In this document: positions 39,020 to 48,662 of the stretch, one piece after another
Layout: every line of letters begins with the position of its first letter
Position numbering within the stretch: position 1 is the stretch's first letter
Assembly: GCA_964616145.1 (NCBI GenBank)
Contig: CAZTRD010000003.1
Span: 1 to 64,000, forward strand
Origin: JAQTNP01 sp964616145
GTDB taxonomy: Bacteria > Patescibacteriota > Minisyncoccia > Minisyncoccales > PEYH01
Direction of reading: 5' to 3'
Length of the DNA: 64,000 nucleotides
The notes under the pieces: generated by a model
The model's database searches: none
What the model was told of the DNA's origin: nothing
The model's input: the letters and a program-made list of their open reading frames with translations, nothing else
Position numbers and translations under genes: made by a program

Positions 39020-41401
39020 ATGAAAAAACAAAAATTTGTATATTGGTTTAAAGAGTTAGATCATAATGATGTGCCGCTAGTCGGAGGAAAAAACGCTTCT
39101 TTGGGAGAAATGTATCAAATATTGACTAAAAAAGGAATTAGAATTCCTAATGGTTTTGCCGTAACCGCTGATGCGTATTTTTACTTTTTAAAGAAAGCTA
39201 AAATATTTCAGGAGATTTCTCATATCATTAAAAAAGAATTTAACCCCAAAAGCATAGATAGCTTGCAAACTACGGGTAAGAGGGTAAGGAACTTGATATT
39301 GAATGCTTCCATGCCAAAGGAATTGGAAGATGAGATAGCAAAAGCATACCAAAAACTATCTAAATCATATGGATTAAAAGATGTTGATGTGGCAGTAAGA
39401 TCCTCTGCTACCGCAGAGGACTTGCCAACAGCTTCTTTTGCCGGACAACAGGAAACATATCTAAATATTTCCGGGGAGAAAGATCTCCTATTATCTGTTA
39501 AAAAATGCATGGCTTCTCTTTTTACAGACAGAGCCATAGCTTACAGAGAAGAAAAGGGATTTAATCATTTAAAGATTGGGTTATCAGTCGGGGTGCAAAA
39601 AATGGTGAGGTCTGATTTGGCTTCTTCCGGGGTAATATTTACTCTGGATACGGAAACAGGATTTCCAAATGTAGTATTGATTAATTCCATCTGGGGGGTA
39701 GGAGAATTGATTGTTCAGGGAAAAATCACTCCTGATGAATTCTTTGTTTTTAAACCGGCGTTAAAACAGGGATATAAATCAATTATTGTAAAAAACTTAG
39801 GGAGAAAAACCAAGAAATTAATTTTCAGGCCGAAGGGAGGATTAAAACAGGTAAATGTTGTTAAAAGCAAACAGTTAATTTTCTCTTTAAATGACGATGA
39901 GATAATTACTTTAGCAAAATGGGCTTGTCTGATAGAAGATCACTATTCTAAAGTATCCAAAAAATGGATGCCTCAAGATATTGAATGGGCAAAAGACGGA
40001 CAAACCGGCCAATTATTCATTGTTCAATCCAGGCCAGAAACAGTTCACAGATCTGTCGGGAAAACCGTTTACAGAGAATATGAATTAAATACTAAAAAAG
40101 AGCCGATTCTTAAAGGAATAGCGATAGGGGATAAGATTGGACAGGGAAAGGTAAGATTAGTTCCTGATATTTCTAAAATGAACCAGTTTAAACCAGGAGA
40201 AATATTGGTAACCAAGATGACTGATCCTGATTGGGTTCCAATCATGAAAATTGCCTCTGCTATTATCACTGACGAGGGCGGAAAAACAGCTCATGCCGCA
40301 ATTGTAAGCAGAGAATTAGGAATTCCCTGCATTGTCGGCACCAAGAATGCGACTGAAGTGTTAAAGAACGGACAGTATGTAACCATTGATTGCAGCCAAG
40401 GTCAGGGAGCAAAAATATATGACGGAAAGATTAATTACAAAGTGCATGAGTATAATCTGAAAAAGATTCCAAAGACAAAGGTGAAAGTCACTGTAAACAT
40501 CGGATCTCCGGAAATAGCTTTTAAGACCTCCTTCTTGCCAGTCAAAGGAGTTGGATTGGCCAGAGAGGAGTTCATCATCGCTCAGAAGATAAAGGTTCAT
40601 CCTTTGGCTTTGTATCATTTCAATCATTTAAAGGATAGGACATTAAAAAACAAGATTGAAAAGATTACTGTTGAGCATAAGGATAAAAAGGAATATTTTG
40701 TCAAAGAATTAAGTGAAGGAATAGCTCAAATTGCCTCTGCTTTTTATCCACAACAGGTGATTGTGAGATTTTCTGATTTTAAAACCAATGAATATGCTCA
40801 GCTGATCGGAGGAAAGTTATTTGAACCGGAGGAAGGCAATCCGATGATTGGCTGGCGAGGAGCATCAAGATACTATGATTCAACTTTTGCTCCGGCATTC
40901 CTGATGGAATGTCGGGCCATCAGAAGAGCCAGGGAGGTATTTGGATTAAAGAATATAGCTGTGATGGTCCCTTTCTGCAGGACAGTGGAAGAAGGAAAGA
41001 AAGTCATTGATTTGATTATCAAGTCAGGAATCAAAAGAAAAGACGTTAAGATATATGTAATGTGTGAAATTCCTTCAAATGTGATCCTTGCTGAGGAATT
41101 CTTAAAGATATTTGATGGAATGAGCATCGGTTCAAATGATTTGACCCAATTGGTCGTAGGAGTTGATAGGGATAATGCTGAAATTGCTTCAATTGCCGAT
41201 GAAAGAAACGAAGCAGTGAAGAAACTCATCTCTCAAGTAATCCAGGTTTGCAAAAAGAAAAAGAAATATTCCGGAATATGCGGAGAAGCGCCATCTACAT
41301 ATGTAGAATTTGCCAAGTTCTTGAGCAAAGAAGGGATTGAAAGCGTATCTTTGACTCCCGATGCCGTCATTAAAACAATTATGAACTTAGGCAAAAAATG
41401 A
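39020..41401 (+). CDS. ppsA: phosphoenolpyruvate synthase
   Basis: 793-aa PEP-utilising enzyme. N-terminal ATP-binding domain (LVGGKNASLGEM, VAVRSSATAEDLPTASFAGQQETYLN), the phosphohistidine domain with GGKTAHAAIVSRELGIPCIVGT, and a C-terminal TIM-barrel with GWRGASRYYDSTFAPAFLMECRAIRRAREVFG, IGSNDLTQLVVGVDRDN and the catalytic Cys in YSGICGEAPS. In organisms without pyruvate kinase it can run from PEP to pyruvate. It lies 3 nt behind the acyl-CoA synthetase and near enolase, so a glycolytic role is plausible. Confidence 0.96.
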   Translation: MKKQKFVYWFKELDHNDVPLVGGKNASLGEMYQILTKKGIRIPNGFAVTADAYFYFLKKAKIFQEISHIIKKEFNPKSIDSLQTTGKRVRNLILNASMPKELEDEIAKAYQKLSKSYGLKDVDVAVRSSATAEDLPTASFAGQQETYLNISGEKDLLLSVKKCMASLFTDRAIAYREEKGFNHLKIGLSVGVQKMVRSDLASSGVIFTLDTETGFPNVVLINSIWGVGELIVQGKITPDEFFVFKPALKQGYKSIIVKNLGRKTKKLIFRPKGGLKQVNVVKSKQLIFSLNDDEIITLAKWACLIEDHYSKVSKKWMPQDIEWAKDGQTGQLFIVQSRPETVHRSVGKTVYREYELNTKKEPILKGIAIGDKIGQGKVRLVPDISKMNQFKPGEILVTKMTDPDWVPIMKIASAIITDEGGKTAHAAIVSRELGIPCIVGTKNATEVLKNGQYVTIDCSQGQGAKIYDGKINYKVHEYNLKKIPKTKVKVTVNIGSPEIAFKTSFLPVKGVGLAREEFIIAQKIKVHPLALYHFNHLKDRTLKNKIEKITVEHKDKKEYFVKELSEGIAQIASAFYPQQVIVRFSDFKTNEYAQLIGGKLFEPEEGNPMIGWRGASRYYDSTFAPAFLMECRAIRRAREVFGLKNIAVMVPFCRTVEEGKKVIDLIIKSGIKRKDVKIYVMCEIPSNVILAEEFLKIFDGMSIGSNDLTQLVVGVDRDNAEIASIADERNEAVKKLISQVIQVCKKKKKYSGICGEAPSTYVEFAKFLSKEGIESVSLTPDAVIKTIMNLGKK

Positions 41402-41883
41402 CAGAAAATACTGATTTTGTAAATTTCGGAACATATCTTAACTACGAGGCAGATATTTTAAAACAGGAATTGGAAAAGAATAATATTGCTGTTAAGACAT
41501 TGTATCCAGGCACTCCTCTTGGCAAAGAAAGTGCTGGGGATACTGGCTGGACTTCTTACACTTTACTTATCCGCGAATGTGATATAGAAAAAGCTAATGG
41601 GATAAAAGAGGGGATCGGAATAGAGGTTGCCAAGACAATTCCTTTTGTTCCTACTTCAAGATCAATAGGAAAACCTAGCGCTACGAAATTTCTCACGGCA
41701 GCGGGAATAATATTTTTCTTGGCTGCGATGGCTACCGGGATATTTGCTGGAAAATATATTTTAAGCGTTACTTTCTTATTAACATCCATAGCCATGTTTA
41801 CTATTAATAACCTCTTGATCGTTATCCCTAAAAAAGAAAAATATGAACAACACAAACAGGAAGATAATAATAACAGGGGATAG
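41398..41883 (+). CDS. membrane protein with DUF2007-like N-terminal domain
   Basis: 161 aa. The first 80 residues (YEADILKQELEKNNIAVKTL...SYTLLIRECDIEKANGIKEGI) resemble the small DUF2007 'signal transducing' domain. Two membrane helices follow (about 98-118 and 120-142), then a basic, Gln/Asn-rich tail (KKEKYEQHKQEDNNNRG). Function unknown. It starts 4 nt inside ppsA and its tail overlaps trpS by 41 nt. Confidence 0.7.
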   Translation: MTENTDFVNFGTYLNYEADILKQELEKNNIAVKTLYPGTPLGKESAGDTGWTSYTLLIRECDIEKANGIKEGIGIEVAKTIPFVPTSRSIGKPSATKFLTAAGIIFFLAAMATGIFAGKYILSVTFLLTSIAMFTINNLLIVIPKKEKYEQHKQEDNNNRG

Positions 41884-42835
41884 GCCCACGGGAAAACTGC
41901 ATCTGGGACACTATGTGGGATCTCTGAAAAAAAGAGTTGAACTGCAAGATAAATATGATTGCTATTTCTTTTTAGCTGATTATCAGGTTTTAGGAGATCA
42001 GATGGGAAAACTGGGAATGATCAAAGAAAATATCAGAGAAATAGTATTGGACTATCTTTCTGTTGGAATTGATCCTAAAAAATCAACTATATTCATTCAA
42101 TCTCAGATTCCAGAAATAGCTGAGCTGAATCTTTTGTTTTCAATGTTGGTAACCTTATCCAGAGTAAAAAGGAATCCTACTGTTAAAGATGAAATGAAGG
42201 CCTCTGAGATTAAGAGGGCCAGTGTTGGATTTGTAAGCTACCCAATATCTCAAGCAGCAGATATCCTTAGTGTTATGGCTAACTATGTTCCCGTAGGTAA
42301 AGACCAATTACCCCATATTGAGCTTACAAGAGAAATTGCTTCCAGTTTCAATAGGAAATTTGGAAATGTTTTTCCCATACCGGAAGCGATATTGAGTTCA
42401 ACTCCGATGTTAGTTGGATTAGATGGCCAGAAAATGAGTAAATCGAGGAATAATGCGATATTTCTTTCTGATTCCGCAAAAACAGTTGAAGAAAAAGTAA
42501 TGAAAGCCATTACTGATACTAAAAAAGTAAGATTGGGGGATAAAGGACATCCTAAAGTTTGCAATATATATAAATACTATGAGGCATTCTTTCCAGAGAA
42601 GGCTAAGGAGATAAAAGGACTATGCGAGAGCGGAAAAATTGGCTGCGTTGAATGCAAAAAACAGATGGCAAAAATGTTAAATGAATTTTTAGACCCTATC
42701 AGAGACAAAAGAGAAAAATTCTCAAAACAAAATGGTTTGATTGAAAGCATCCTGGAAGAAGGAAGAAAGAAAACTCAGGAAAAAACCTCTAAAACCTTAT
42801 CCCTTGTGAAAAAAGCAATGGGAATGGATTATTAA
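41843..42835 (+). CDS. trpS: tryptophan--tRNA ligase
   Basis: 330-aa class I synthetase. TGDRPTGKLHLGHYVGSLKKR carries the HIGH-type motif (HLGH), with KMSKSRNNAIFLSD as KMSKS, and Trp-pocket segments FVSYPISQAADIL and VPVGKDQLPHIELTREIA. The start ATG lies 41 nt inside the preceding gene, an unusually long overlap but the only start that keeps the N-terminal strand. Convergent with the VTT-domain gene 7 nt later. Confidence 0.95.
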   Translation: MNNTNRKIIITGDRPTGKLHLGHYVGSLKKRVELQDKYDCYFFLADYQVLGDQMGKLGMIKENIREIVLDYLSVGIDPKKSTIFIQSQIPEIAELNLLFSMLVTLSRVKRNPTVKDEMKASEIKRASVGFVSYPISQAADILSVMANYVPVGKDQLPHIELTREIASSFNRKFGNVFPIPEAILSSTPMLVGLDGQKMSKSRNNAIFLSDSAKTVEEKVMKAITDTKKVRLGDKGHPKVCNIYKYYEAFFPEKAKEIKGLCESGKIGCVECKKQMAKMLNEFLDPIRDKREKFSKQNGLIESILEEGRKKTQEKTSKTLSLVKKAMGMDY

Positions 42836-42842
42836 AATCTTA

Positions 42843-43502
42843 CTATTTTAGTTTGGGTCTATATTTTTTCCACCAGATCCAGGAAAAAATAGCGGCTAAC
42901 ACACAAGTAATTAAGAAAACGATTACGAAAGTAATTGTTTTGATCTTAATCCCGTTACCAAGATAAGCTAGAGCCAAAGCTCCTCCTGTTTGCCCAAATA
43001 CATTCGCCATGATAAATGGCAATAATTTAATCTTGGAAGTACCAGCTATATAAGACATCTCATCGTCTGGGAATAATGGGACGTAATAAATCAAAAACAG
43101 TAAAAATGATCCACCTTTTTCCCAAAACTTATCGTATTTAGCAAGATTTTCTGGTTTAACTAATTTTTCTACAATAGGTCTTCCAATTGTTCTGGATATT
43201 AAGAATGCAATAAAGTGCCCTATCACTCTACCAATATAGTTTAATAGAAAACCATACCAAGTGCCAAAAATAAATCCTCCTGCCAAACCAACGGCATAAT
43301 GACTTACTGGAGTTAATACCACTTGGATAATCTGTAATAAAACAAAAACTATTGGAGCCCAAATACCAAAACCAATAATGTAATTTCTAATAACATCCTT
43401 GCTGGAGAATAAAGACGATGGAAACAAATACCCCCATAGCAAAAAAACTATTATTGGTAATAAAGTTATTATAGAAAAAAGTATTTTTTGTTTTTGAGAC
43501 AT
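42843..43502 (-). CDS. VTT-domain (TVP38/TMEM64, DedA-like) membrane protein
   Basis: 219 aa, about five to six membrane helices. The family core is visible: QVVLTPVSHYAVGLAGGFIFGTWYGFLLNYIGRVIGHFIAFLISR, followed by LLFLIYYVPLFPDDEMSYIAGTSKIKL. Members of this superfamily act as lipid scramblases or undecaprenyl-phosphate or other lipid transporters; which of these applies here is open. It shares one base with valS, upstream on the same strand. Confidence 0.85.
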   Translation of the reverse strand: MSQKQKILFSIITLLPIIVFLLWGYLFPSSLFSSKDVIRNYIIGFGIWAPIVFVLLQIIQVVLTPVSHYAVGLAGGFIFGTWYGFLLNYIGRVIGHFIAFLISRTIGRPIVEKLVKPENLAKYDKFWEKGGSFLLFLIYYVPLFPDDEMSYIAGTSKIKLLPFIMANVFGQTGGALALAYLGNGIKIKTITFVIVFLITCVLAAIFSWIWWKKYRPKLK

Positions 43503-45844
43503 TATGCTTGAATCTTTTTTACAGCCATTATTTTTTCTATCAATGGCAGATATTTTTGTAGCCTATCTCTTTCTTTTGTTTCTATTGTAATGCTTTCTAT
43601 TTCTGCCTTAACAGAAATCTTTTGCTCTGATTTGTATTTTCTGATTTGTTCTATTGCTTGAATTGCATTTTCAAAATCTTTTCCTTCTTTTGGAAAACTG
43701 AATAGTTCTTTGTTTTCCGGAAGAATCAAAAGATGAATGCTTTCTATTTGTTCTTTATTTTTAAAGAATTCTTGGTATATTTCTTCTGTGATAAATGGAA
43801 TGATAGGGGAGTAGAGCTTCAAAAGATTTAATAATAGGTAGTATAGGGCATATTGGACGCCCTTGTCTTTGTTTTCATATACTCTAGCTTTGATGATTTC
43901 TAAATAATTATCGCAAAAATCTGACCAAAAGAATTTATCTAATGAATCCTTGGCTTTAGAATATTCGTATTCGTCCATTTCCTTGTAATATTCCTTTGTC
44001 ATCAAAGAAAATTTGTTTAAAATCCATTTATCTTCATCTTGAAGTAGTTTTGTATCCGCACTTTCCATTGAATAGTTTCCTAAATGCAGGGTGCAGAATT
44101 TAAAAGCATTCCATAGTTTTGTAACCAATCTCTTTCCGTTTTTTATCTCTTCCTCATTGAATTTCAAATCATCTCCTAATGAGGCCTGGCTGGCCCAACA
44201 GCGCAAAGCATCAGCCCCATATTGATTTATTACTGTTTCCGGCTCAATTACATTTCCCTTTGATTTAGACATTTTTTCTCCTTTGGGATCCAAAAGAAAA
44301 CCAGAAACAATTATCTCTTTAAAAGGAATGCTTTTAAAATGCAGATATGAGCGGACCATGGTATAGAAAAGCCAGAAGTTGATAATATCATGGGCTTGAG
44401 GACGCATAGACATGGGAAAGGCCTTCTTCGCTGTTTTTCTATCAAATCTGGATAATACTATCTGCGGAGTTAAAGAACTTGTCATCCAAGTATCTAAAAT
44501 GTCTGTCTCGGGAATAAATTCATCTGACCCGCAGGAACATTTTGTTTTTGGTTTAGCTGATAGGGGATCAATCGGTAATTGATCTTTATCCGCCACAATG
44601 ATTTTTTTGCAATTCTTGCAATACCAAGCAGGTATTGGAATGCCAAAATATCTTTGTCTTGAAAAGCACCAATCCCAGGAAAGACCATTAATCCAGTTAT
44701 CCAATCTGGATTTCATGAATTTAGGCCTCCAGATCATTTTGCTGGATTGTTTTAAGAATTGATTTCTTAAATCAAGATATTTAACAAACCATTGATTGGT
44801 CGGAAGTATTTCAATCTCTGTCTGGCATCTTTCGTGAACATTTACAGTATGTAATATTTTCTTTTGAGATTTTAAGAGATTCAATTCCCTTAATCTTTCT
44901 GTAATCTTTGCCCTAGCTTCTTTGATTGACAGACCAGAAAATTCTTTGGCTAATTCATTTAATTTTCTGTCTTTTGTGATGGAAATTTTTAATGGAAGAT
45001 TGTGCTTGAAATACCATTCCATATCTGTTTTGTCTCCAAAAGTACAGGACATTACAATTCCTGTTCCTTTGTTAATATCTACCTTATCATCAAACAGGAT
45101 AGGGACTTCTTGATTAAAGATCGGAACAATGGCTGTTTTTCCTATTAAATATCTTTTAGATTCATCTGATGGATGAACAAAAATGGCAACACAGCTGGGC
45201 AATAGCTCTGGCCTTGTGGTTGAGATTAAAATCTTTTCTCCTGAAGTCAAGCTGAATTCAATATCATTAAAGAATGTTTCTATCTCTTTATCTTCCAGCT
45301 CTGCCTGGGCAATGGCTGTCTGACATTCTGGACACCAGAGCATCGGCATTTCCTTCTTATATATCCTCCCTTTATTATACAGATCCAAAAAATATTCCTG
45401 GCTTAATTTCTGAACTTCCGGGCTGATGGTTGAGTAGGCATTATCAAAATCACAGGATAATCCTATTCTTTTCCATCCAGCTACAAAATCAGGCAATATG
45501 TCTTTTATCGTTTTCTGGCATAATTCAATAAATTTTTCTCTGCCTAATTGGAATAATGTAACATTGTTTATTTTTTCTACTAATTTTTCCGTCGGCAGTC
45601 CGTTATTATCCACTCCAAACGGGTACAAAACAGAAAACTCCTTCATCCTTTTGTATCTTGCCGTAATATCGGTATGAGTATATGAAAAAGCATGGCCTAA
45701 ATGCATTTTGCCGCTCATAGTTGGCGGGGGAGTATCAATAGAAAAAATCTTTTTACTTTTTGGATTAAAGGCAAAGATTTTCTCTTTTTCCCAGAATTCC
45801 TGCCATTTGGGTTCAGAAATCTTAAAATCGTAATCTTTATTCAT
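43502..45844 (-). CDS. valS: valine--tRNA ligase
   Basis: 780-aa class I synthetase: TPPPTMSGKMHLGHAFSYTHTDI (HIGH type), the editing domain with STTRPELLPSCVAIFVHP, GLSWDWCFSRQRYFGIPIPAWYC, and KMSKSKGNVIEPE. At 780 aa it is short compared with E. coli (951 aa) and lacks the C-terminal coiled-coil. The ATG at 45844 (MNKDYDFK) is chosen because in-frame starts at 45889 (TTG) and 45862 (ATG) lie in or overlap the promoter at 45861-45889. Confidence 0.95.
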   Translation of the reverse strand: MNKDYDFKISEPKWQEFWEKEKIFAFNPKSKKIFSIDTPPPTMSGKMHLGHAFSYTHTDITARYKRMKEFSVLYPFGVDNNGLPTEKLVEKINNVTLFQLGREKFIELCQKTIKDILPDFVAGWKRIGLSCDFDNAYSTISPEVQKLSQEYFLDLYNKGRIYKKEMPMLWCPECQTAIAQAELEDKEIETFFNDIEFSLTSGEKILISTTRPELLPSCVAIFVHPSDESKRYLIGKTAIVPIFNQEVPILFDDKVDINKGTGIVMSCTFGDKTDMEWYFKHNLPLKISITKDRKLNELAKEFSGLSIKEARAKITERLRELNLLKSQKKILHTVNVHERCQTEIEILPTNQWFVKYLDLRNQFLKQSSKMIWRPKFMKSRLDNWINGLSWDWCFSRQRYFGIPIPAWYCKNCKKIIVADKDQLPIDPLSAKPKTKCSCGSDEFIPETDILDTWMTSSLTPQIVLSRFDRKTAKKAFPMSMRPQAHDIINFWLFYTMVRSYLHFKSIPFKEIIVSGFLLDPKGEKMSKSKGNVIEPETVINQYGADALRCWASQASLGDDLKFNEEEIKNGKRLVTKLWNAFKFCTLHLGNYSMESADTKLLQDEDKWILNKFSLMTKEYYKEMDEYEYSKAKDSLDKFFWSDFCDNYLEIIKARVYENKDKGVQYALYYLLLNLLKLYSPIIPFITEEIYQEFFKNKEQIESIHLLILPENKELFSFPKEGKDFENAIQAIEQIRKYKSEQKISVKAEIESITIETKERDRLQKYLPLIEKIMAVKKIQA

Positions 45845-45860
45845 TTTTTTGAATTTATCC

Positions 45861-45889
45861 ATTATATATGGAAAATCTGATTTTCTCAA
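45861..45889 (-). promoter_or_regulatory. sigma70 promoter of valS
   Basis: On the minus strand TTGAGA (45889-45884), 17-nt spacer, TATAAT (45866-45861). The -10 box overlaps an ATG in the valS frame, which therefore cannot be the start. Confidence 0.8.
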
Positions 45890-45968
45890 GAAAACTTATC
45901 ATTAGAACATAAATTCTCTTTATTGCAACCCTTTACCTATTGCTTAAAAGAATATAATATGGAGGAAT

Positions 45969-46325
45969 ATGAAAAAAATAGTTTTAATTGAAGATGAAAA
46001 ATATCTTGTAGATATTTATCTTAAAAAATTGGAAAATGAAGAATTAAAACTTTTTGCTTTTACCTTGGCCGAAGAAGCGGAAAAAACGATAGAAAAAGAA
46101 AGGCCAGATTTGATCATTCTAGATATTTTACTTCCAAAGGAAGACGGATTAACTTTTCTTGAGAGATTGAGAAACAAAGGGGACAATACTCCCGTTATCA
46201 TCCTTTCTAATTTTGAGGATAAATCATATCGTCTGAAGGCAAAAGAGTTAAATGCTAAGGAATACTATTTAAAGACCGATTACACTCCTTCGCAAGTAGC
46301 AGAATTAATCCAACAATATATATGA
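45969..46325 (+). CDS. single-domain response regulator
   Basis: 118-aa CheY-like receiver: acidic pocket IEDEKY, phospho-acceptor Asp in DLIILDILLPKEDG (about residue 52), conserved Thr/Ser region VIILSN and Lys in YYLKTDY (replacing the usual K-P). There is no output domain and no kinase nearby. GGAGG lies five nt before the ATG, overlapping the region just behind a TATAAT box (45953-45958). It overlaps aspS by 4 nt, an unusual pairing. Confidence 0.9.
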   Translation: MKKIVLIEDEKYLVDIYLKKLENEELKLFAFTLAEEAEKTIEKERPDLIILDILLPKEDGLTFLERLRNKGDNTPVIILSNFEDKSYRLKAKELNAKEYYLKTDYTPSQVAELIQQYI

Positions 46326-47728
46326 AAAGAACATTGATAGCGGAAGCCAGTAAAAAAGTAGGAGAGAGCATTAAAGTATGCGGATGGATAAAAACATATA
46401 GGTCTCATGGAAAAATCATTTTTATTGATTTAAGAGATATTTCCGGAATATTACAGGTAGTGATTCTTCCTGAGTTGCCTTCAGATGTTTTAAAGATAGC
46501 AAAAGACATGAGAACCGAATGGGTTGTAGAAATTATCGGAAAAATTAACAAAAGGCCTGGGGGGACGCAGAATCAAAACCTTACTACGGGAGATATAGAG
46601 ATGACTGCGGAAAGCATAACTGTATTATCTGAAGCAAAAACATTGCCTTTTGATATAAATACGGATGGATATGAAGTGAATGAAGAATCAAGAATGAAAT
46701 ACAGATATGTTGACTTAAGAAGAGAAAGATTAAAAAGGAATTTAATTTTTAAACAAGAATTTTTGCATTTTGTAAGAACATTCTTAAAGGACAGGGGATT
46801 TATTGAAATAGACACTCCGTCTTTGACAAAATCTACTCCTGAAGGAGCAAGAGATTTTCTAGTTCCATCCCGTCTACAACCTGAAAAATTCTATGCTCTT
46901 CCTCAAAGTCCTCAGCAATACAAACAGCTTTTAATGGTTGCGGGCATTGAGAAATATTTCCAGATTGCTAAATGCTTTAGAGATGAAGATCCCAGAGCTG
47001 ACAGACAAGCAGAATTTACTCAAATGGATTTAGAAATGAGTTTTGTAGAAGAAAAAGACGTAAGGGATTTAATCGAAGAACTATTGATTAAAACAGTTCA
47101 AACGGTTGCTCCGGATAAGAAGATACAGGAAATTCCATTCCCTGTGATTACATATAAAGAGGCGATGGAAAAATATGGAATAGACAGGCCTGATTTAAGA
47201 AAGGATAAAAAAGATAAAGATCTATTAGCTTTCTGCTGGGTGATAGATTTTCCATTCTTTGAAAAGGATAAGGAAGGGGGGTGGACATTCACTCATAATC
47301 CATTCTCTGCTCCCAAGCCGGAATTTATTGATGATTTATTGAAAAAGAAAAATGTTGAAAAGATACTGACTACTCAATATGATATTGTCGTGAATGGCTG
47401 GGAGATAGGAGGGGGAAGCATTAGGAGCCATACTCCGGAAATTCTAGAATCGGTATTTGAGGTTATGGGATTCAAAAAAGATAGGATTAAGAATAATTTC
47501 GGCCACATGATGGAAGCTTTTAGCTATGGAACCCCTCCTCATGGAGGGATTGCCTGGGGAGTAGATAGAATATTATCTATTCTTTTAAATGAAGATAGTA
47601 TAAGGGAAGTGATAGCGTTCCCGAAGACAGGGGATTCAAGGGATTTGATGATGGATGCTCCGTCTGTTGTAGATCCAAAACAATTGGAAGAATTGCATAT
47701 TAAAACAGTAGCGCCCAAGAAGAAATAA
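46322..47728 (+). CDS. aspS: aspartate--tRNA ligase lacking the GAD domain
   Basis: Class II synthetase, 468 aa. OB-fold anticodon domain (VCGWIKTYRSHGKIIFIDLRD), motif 2 FRDEDPRADRQAEFTQMDLEMSF, flipping/Asp-binding PQSPQQYKQLLM and motif 3 GGIAWGVDRILSILL. Sequence style is bacterial, but after YGIDRPDLRK it runs straight into FCWVIDFPFFEKD, so the GAD insertion of about 120 residues found in most bacterial AspRS is missing. It may be non-discriminating (Asp and Asn). It starts inside the response-regulator stop. Confidence 0.95.
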   Translation: MKRTLIAEASKKVGESIKVCGWIKTYRSHGKIIFIDLRDISGILQVVILPELPSDVLKIAKDMRTEWVVEIIGKINKRPGGTQNQNLTTGDIEMTAESITVLSEAKTLPFDINTDGYEVNEESRMKYRYVDLRRERLKRNLIFKQEFLHFVRTFLKDRGFIEIDTPSLTKSTPEGARDFLVPSRLQPEKFYALPQSPQQYKQLLMVAGIEKYFQIAKCFRDEDPRADRQAEFTQMDLEMSFVEEKDVRDLIEELLIKTVQTVAPDKKIQEIPFPVITYKEAMEKYGIDRPDLRKDKKDKDLLAFCWVIDFPFFEKDKEGGWTFTHNPFSAPKPEFIDDLLKKKNVEKILTTQYDIVVNGWEIGGGSIRSHTPEILESVFEVMGFKKDRIKNNFGHMMEAFSYGTPPHGGIAWGVDRILSILLNEDSIREVIAFPKTGDSRDLMMDAPSVVDPKQLEELHIKTVAPKKK

Positions 47729-47732
47729 GAAG

Positions 47733-48662
47733 ATGTTTTTACCTAAAACTTTTTTAAAGATTTTTTTGTTGGTTATTCTTTACTTAGCTGTTTTTCTATT
47801 CATTCTTTTTTTTCCAAAAATATTTCATGGAGAATATATAACAGGAAATTCCTGTAATCTGCCACTAAGCGAATCTTTTAAAAAATATGATGATTCGTTT
47901 TTGAAATTAAACGCTCAATCAGCAATCTCAATAGAATATGAAAATGGGATATATCATATTCTCTATGAAAAAAATCCAGACCAAAAATTGCCTATTGCCA
48001 GTTTAACAAAATTGCTAACCGGATTAGTTGCAATTAATGAATACAGTTTAGAGCAGAGGATTGTATTCTCCCAAGAATCAATAGATATTCCAGAGAATAC
48101 TGGACTATACATGGCTGATCAGGTTTTTGAAGTAAGTGATCTATTAAATTCAATGCTGATTGAATCCAGCAATGATGCTGCCTGGGAGATTTCAAGAATT
48201 GAAGGGAATGATAACTTTGTTTACTTAACGAATGAAAAGGCAAAAGAATTAAAAATGAATGATTCTTTGTTTTTTGATCCGGTAGGACTGGACCCTGATT
48301 ACTATGGAAAGGATATTAATTTTTCCACTGCCAGAGATTTAACGAAATTAATAGCTGGAATATTAAAAGAGCAAAAATTAATGAAAATATTGGGAACAAG
48401 AGAAGCTGATATATATCAAAGCAATGGCATATTCCATCATACGGCATTTTCTACGAATAAAATGCTTTTTGATTACAACACTTCTGTAATTGCAGGGAAA
48501 ACTGGAAGTACTCCTTTGGCAAAAGAGTGCCTATTAATCATTGCCAAACATCCAAAATATCCAAATGCATACATTATCAATGTAATCTTAGGATCTGAGA
48601 AAAGATATGAAGATATGGACAATTTGATTAATTGGATAAACAATAACTATATACGACTATGA
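47733..48662 (+). CDS. D-alanyl-D-alanine carboxypeptidase (PBP5/6 family)
   Basis: 309-aa serine peptidase anchored by an N-terminal helix (about 8-28). Active-site motifs: S-x-x-K in IASLTKLLTG (about 89), S-x-N in IESSNDAAWE and K-T-G in AGKTGSTPLAKE. It trims the terminal D-Ala of peptidoglycan stem peptides outside the membrane. It precedes mraY with a 4-nt overlap and opens the wall gene block. No C-terminal PBP5-type beta domain. Confidence 0.9.
   Translation: MFLPKTFLKIFLLVILYLAVFLFILFFPKIFHGEYITGNSCNLPLSESFKKYDDSFLKLNAQSAISIEYENGIYHILYEKNPDQKLPIASLTKLLTGLVAINEYSLEQRIVFSQESIDIPENTGLYMADQVFEVSDLLNSMLIESSNDAAWEISRIEGNDNFVYLTNEKAKELKMNDSLFFDPVGLDPDYYGKDINFSTARDLTKLIAGILKEQKLMKILGTREADIYQSNGIFHHTAFSTNKMLFDYNTSVIAGKTGSTPLAKECLLIIAKHPKYPNAYIINVILGSEKRYEDMDNLINWINNNYIRL

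Noticed and set aside
40743..40751. Second TTATCCACA (DnaA box) inside ppsA
   Set aside because: Within coding sequence and isolated; no sign of an origin.
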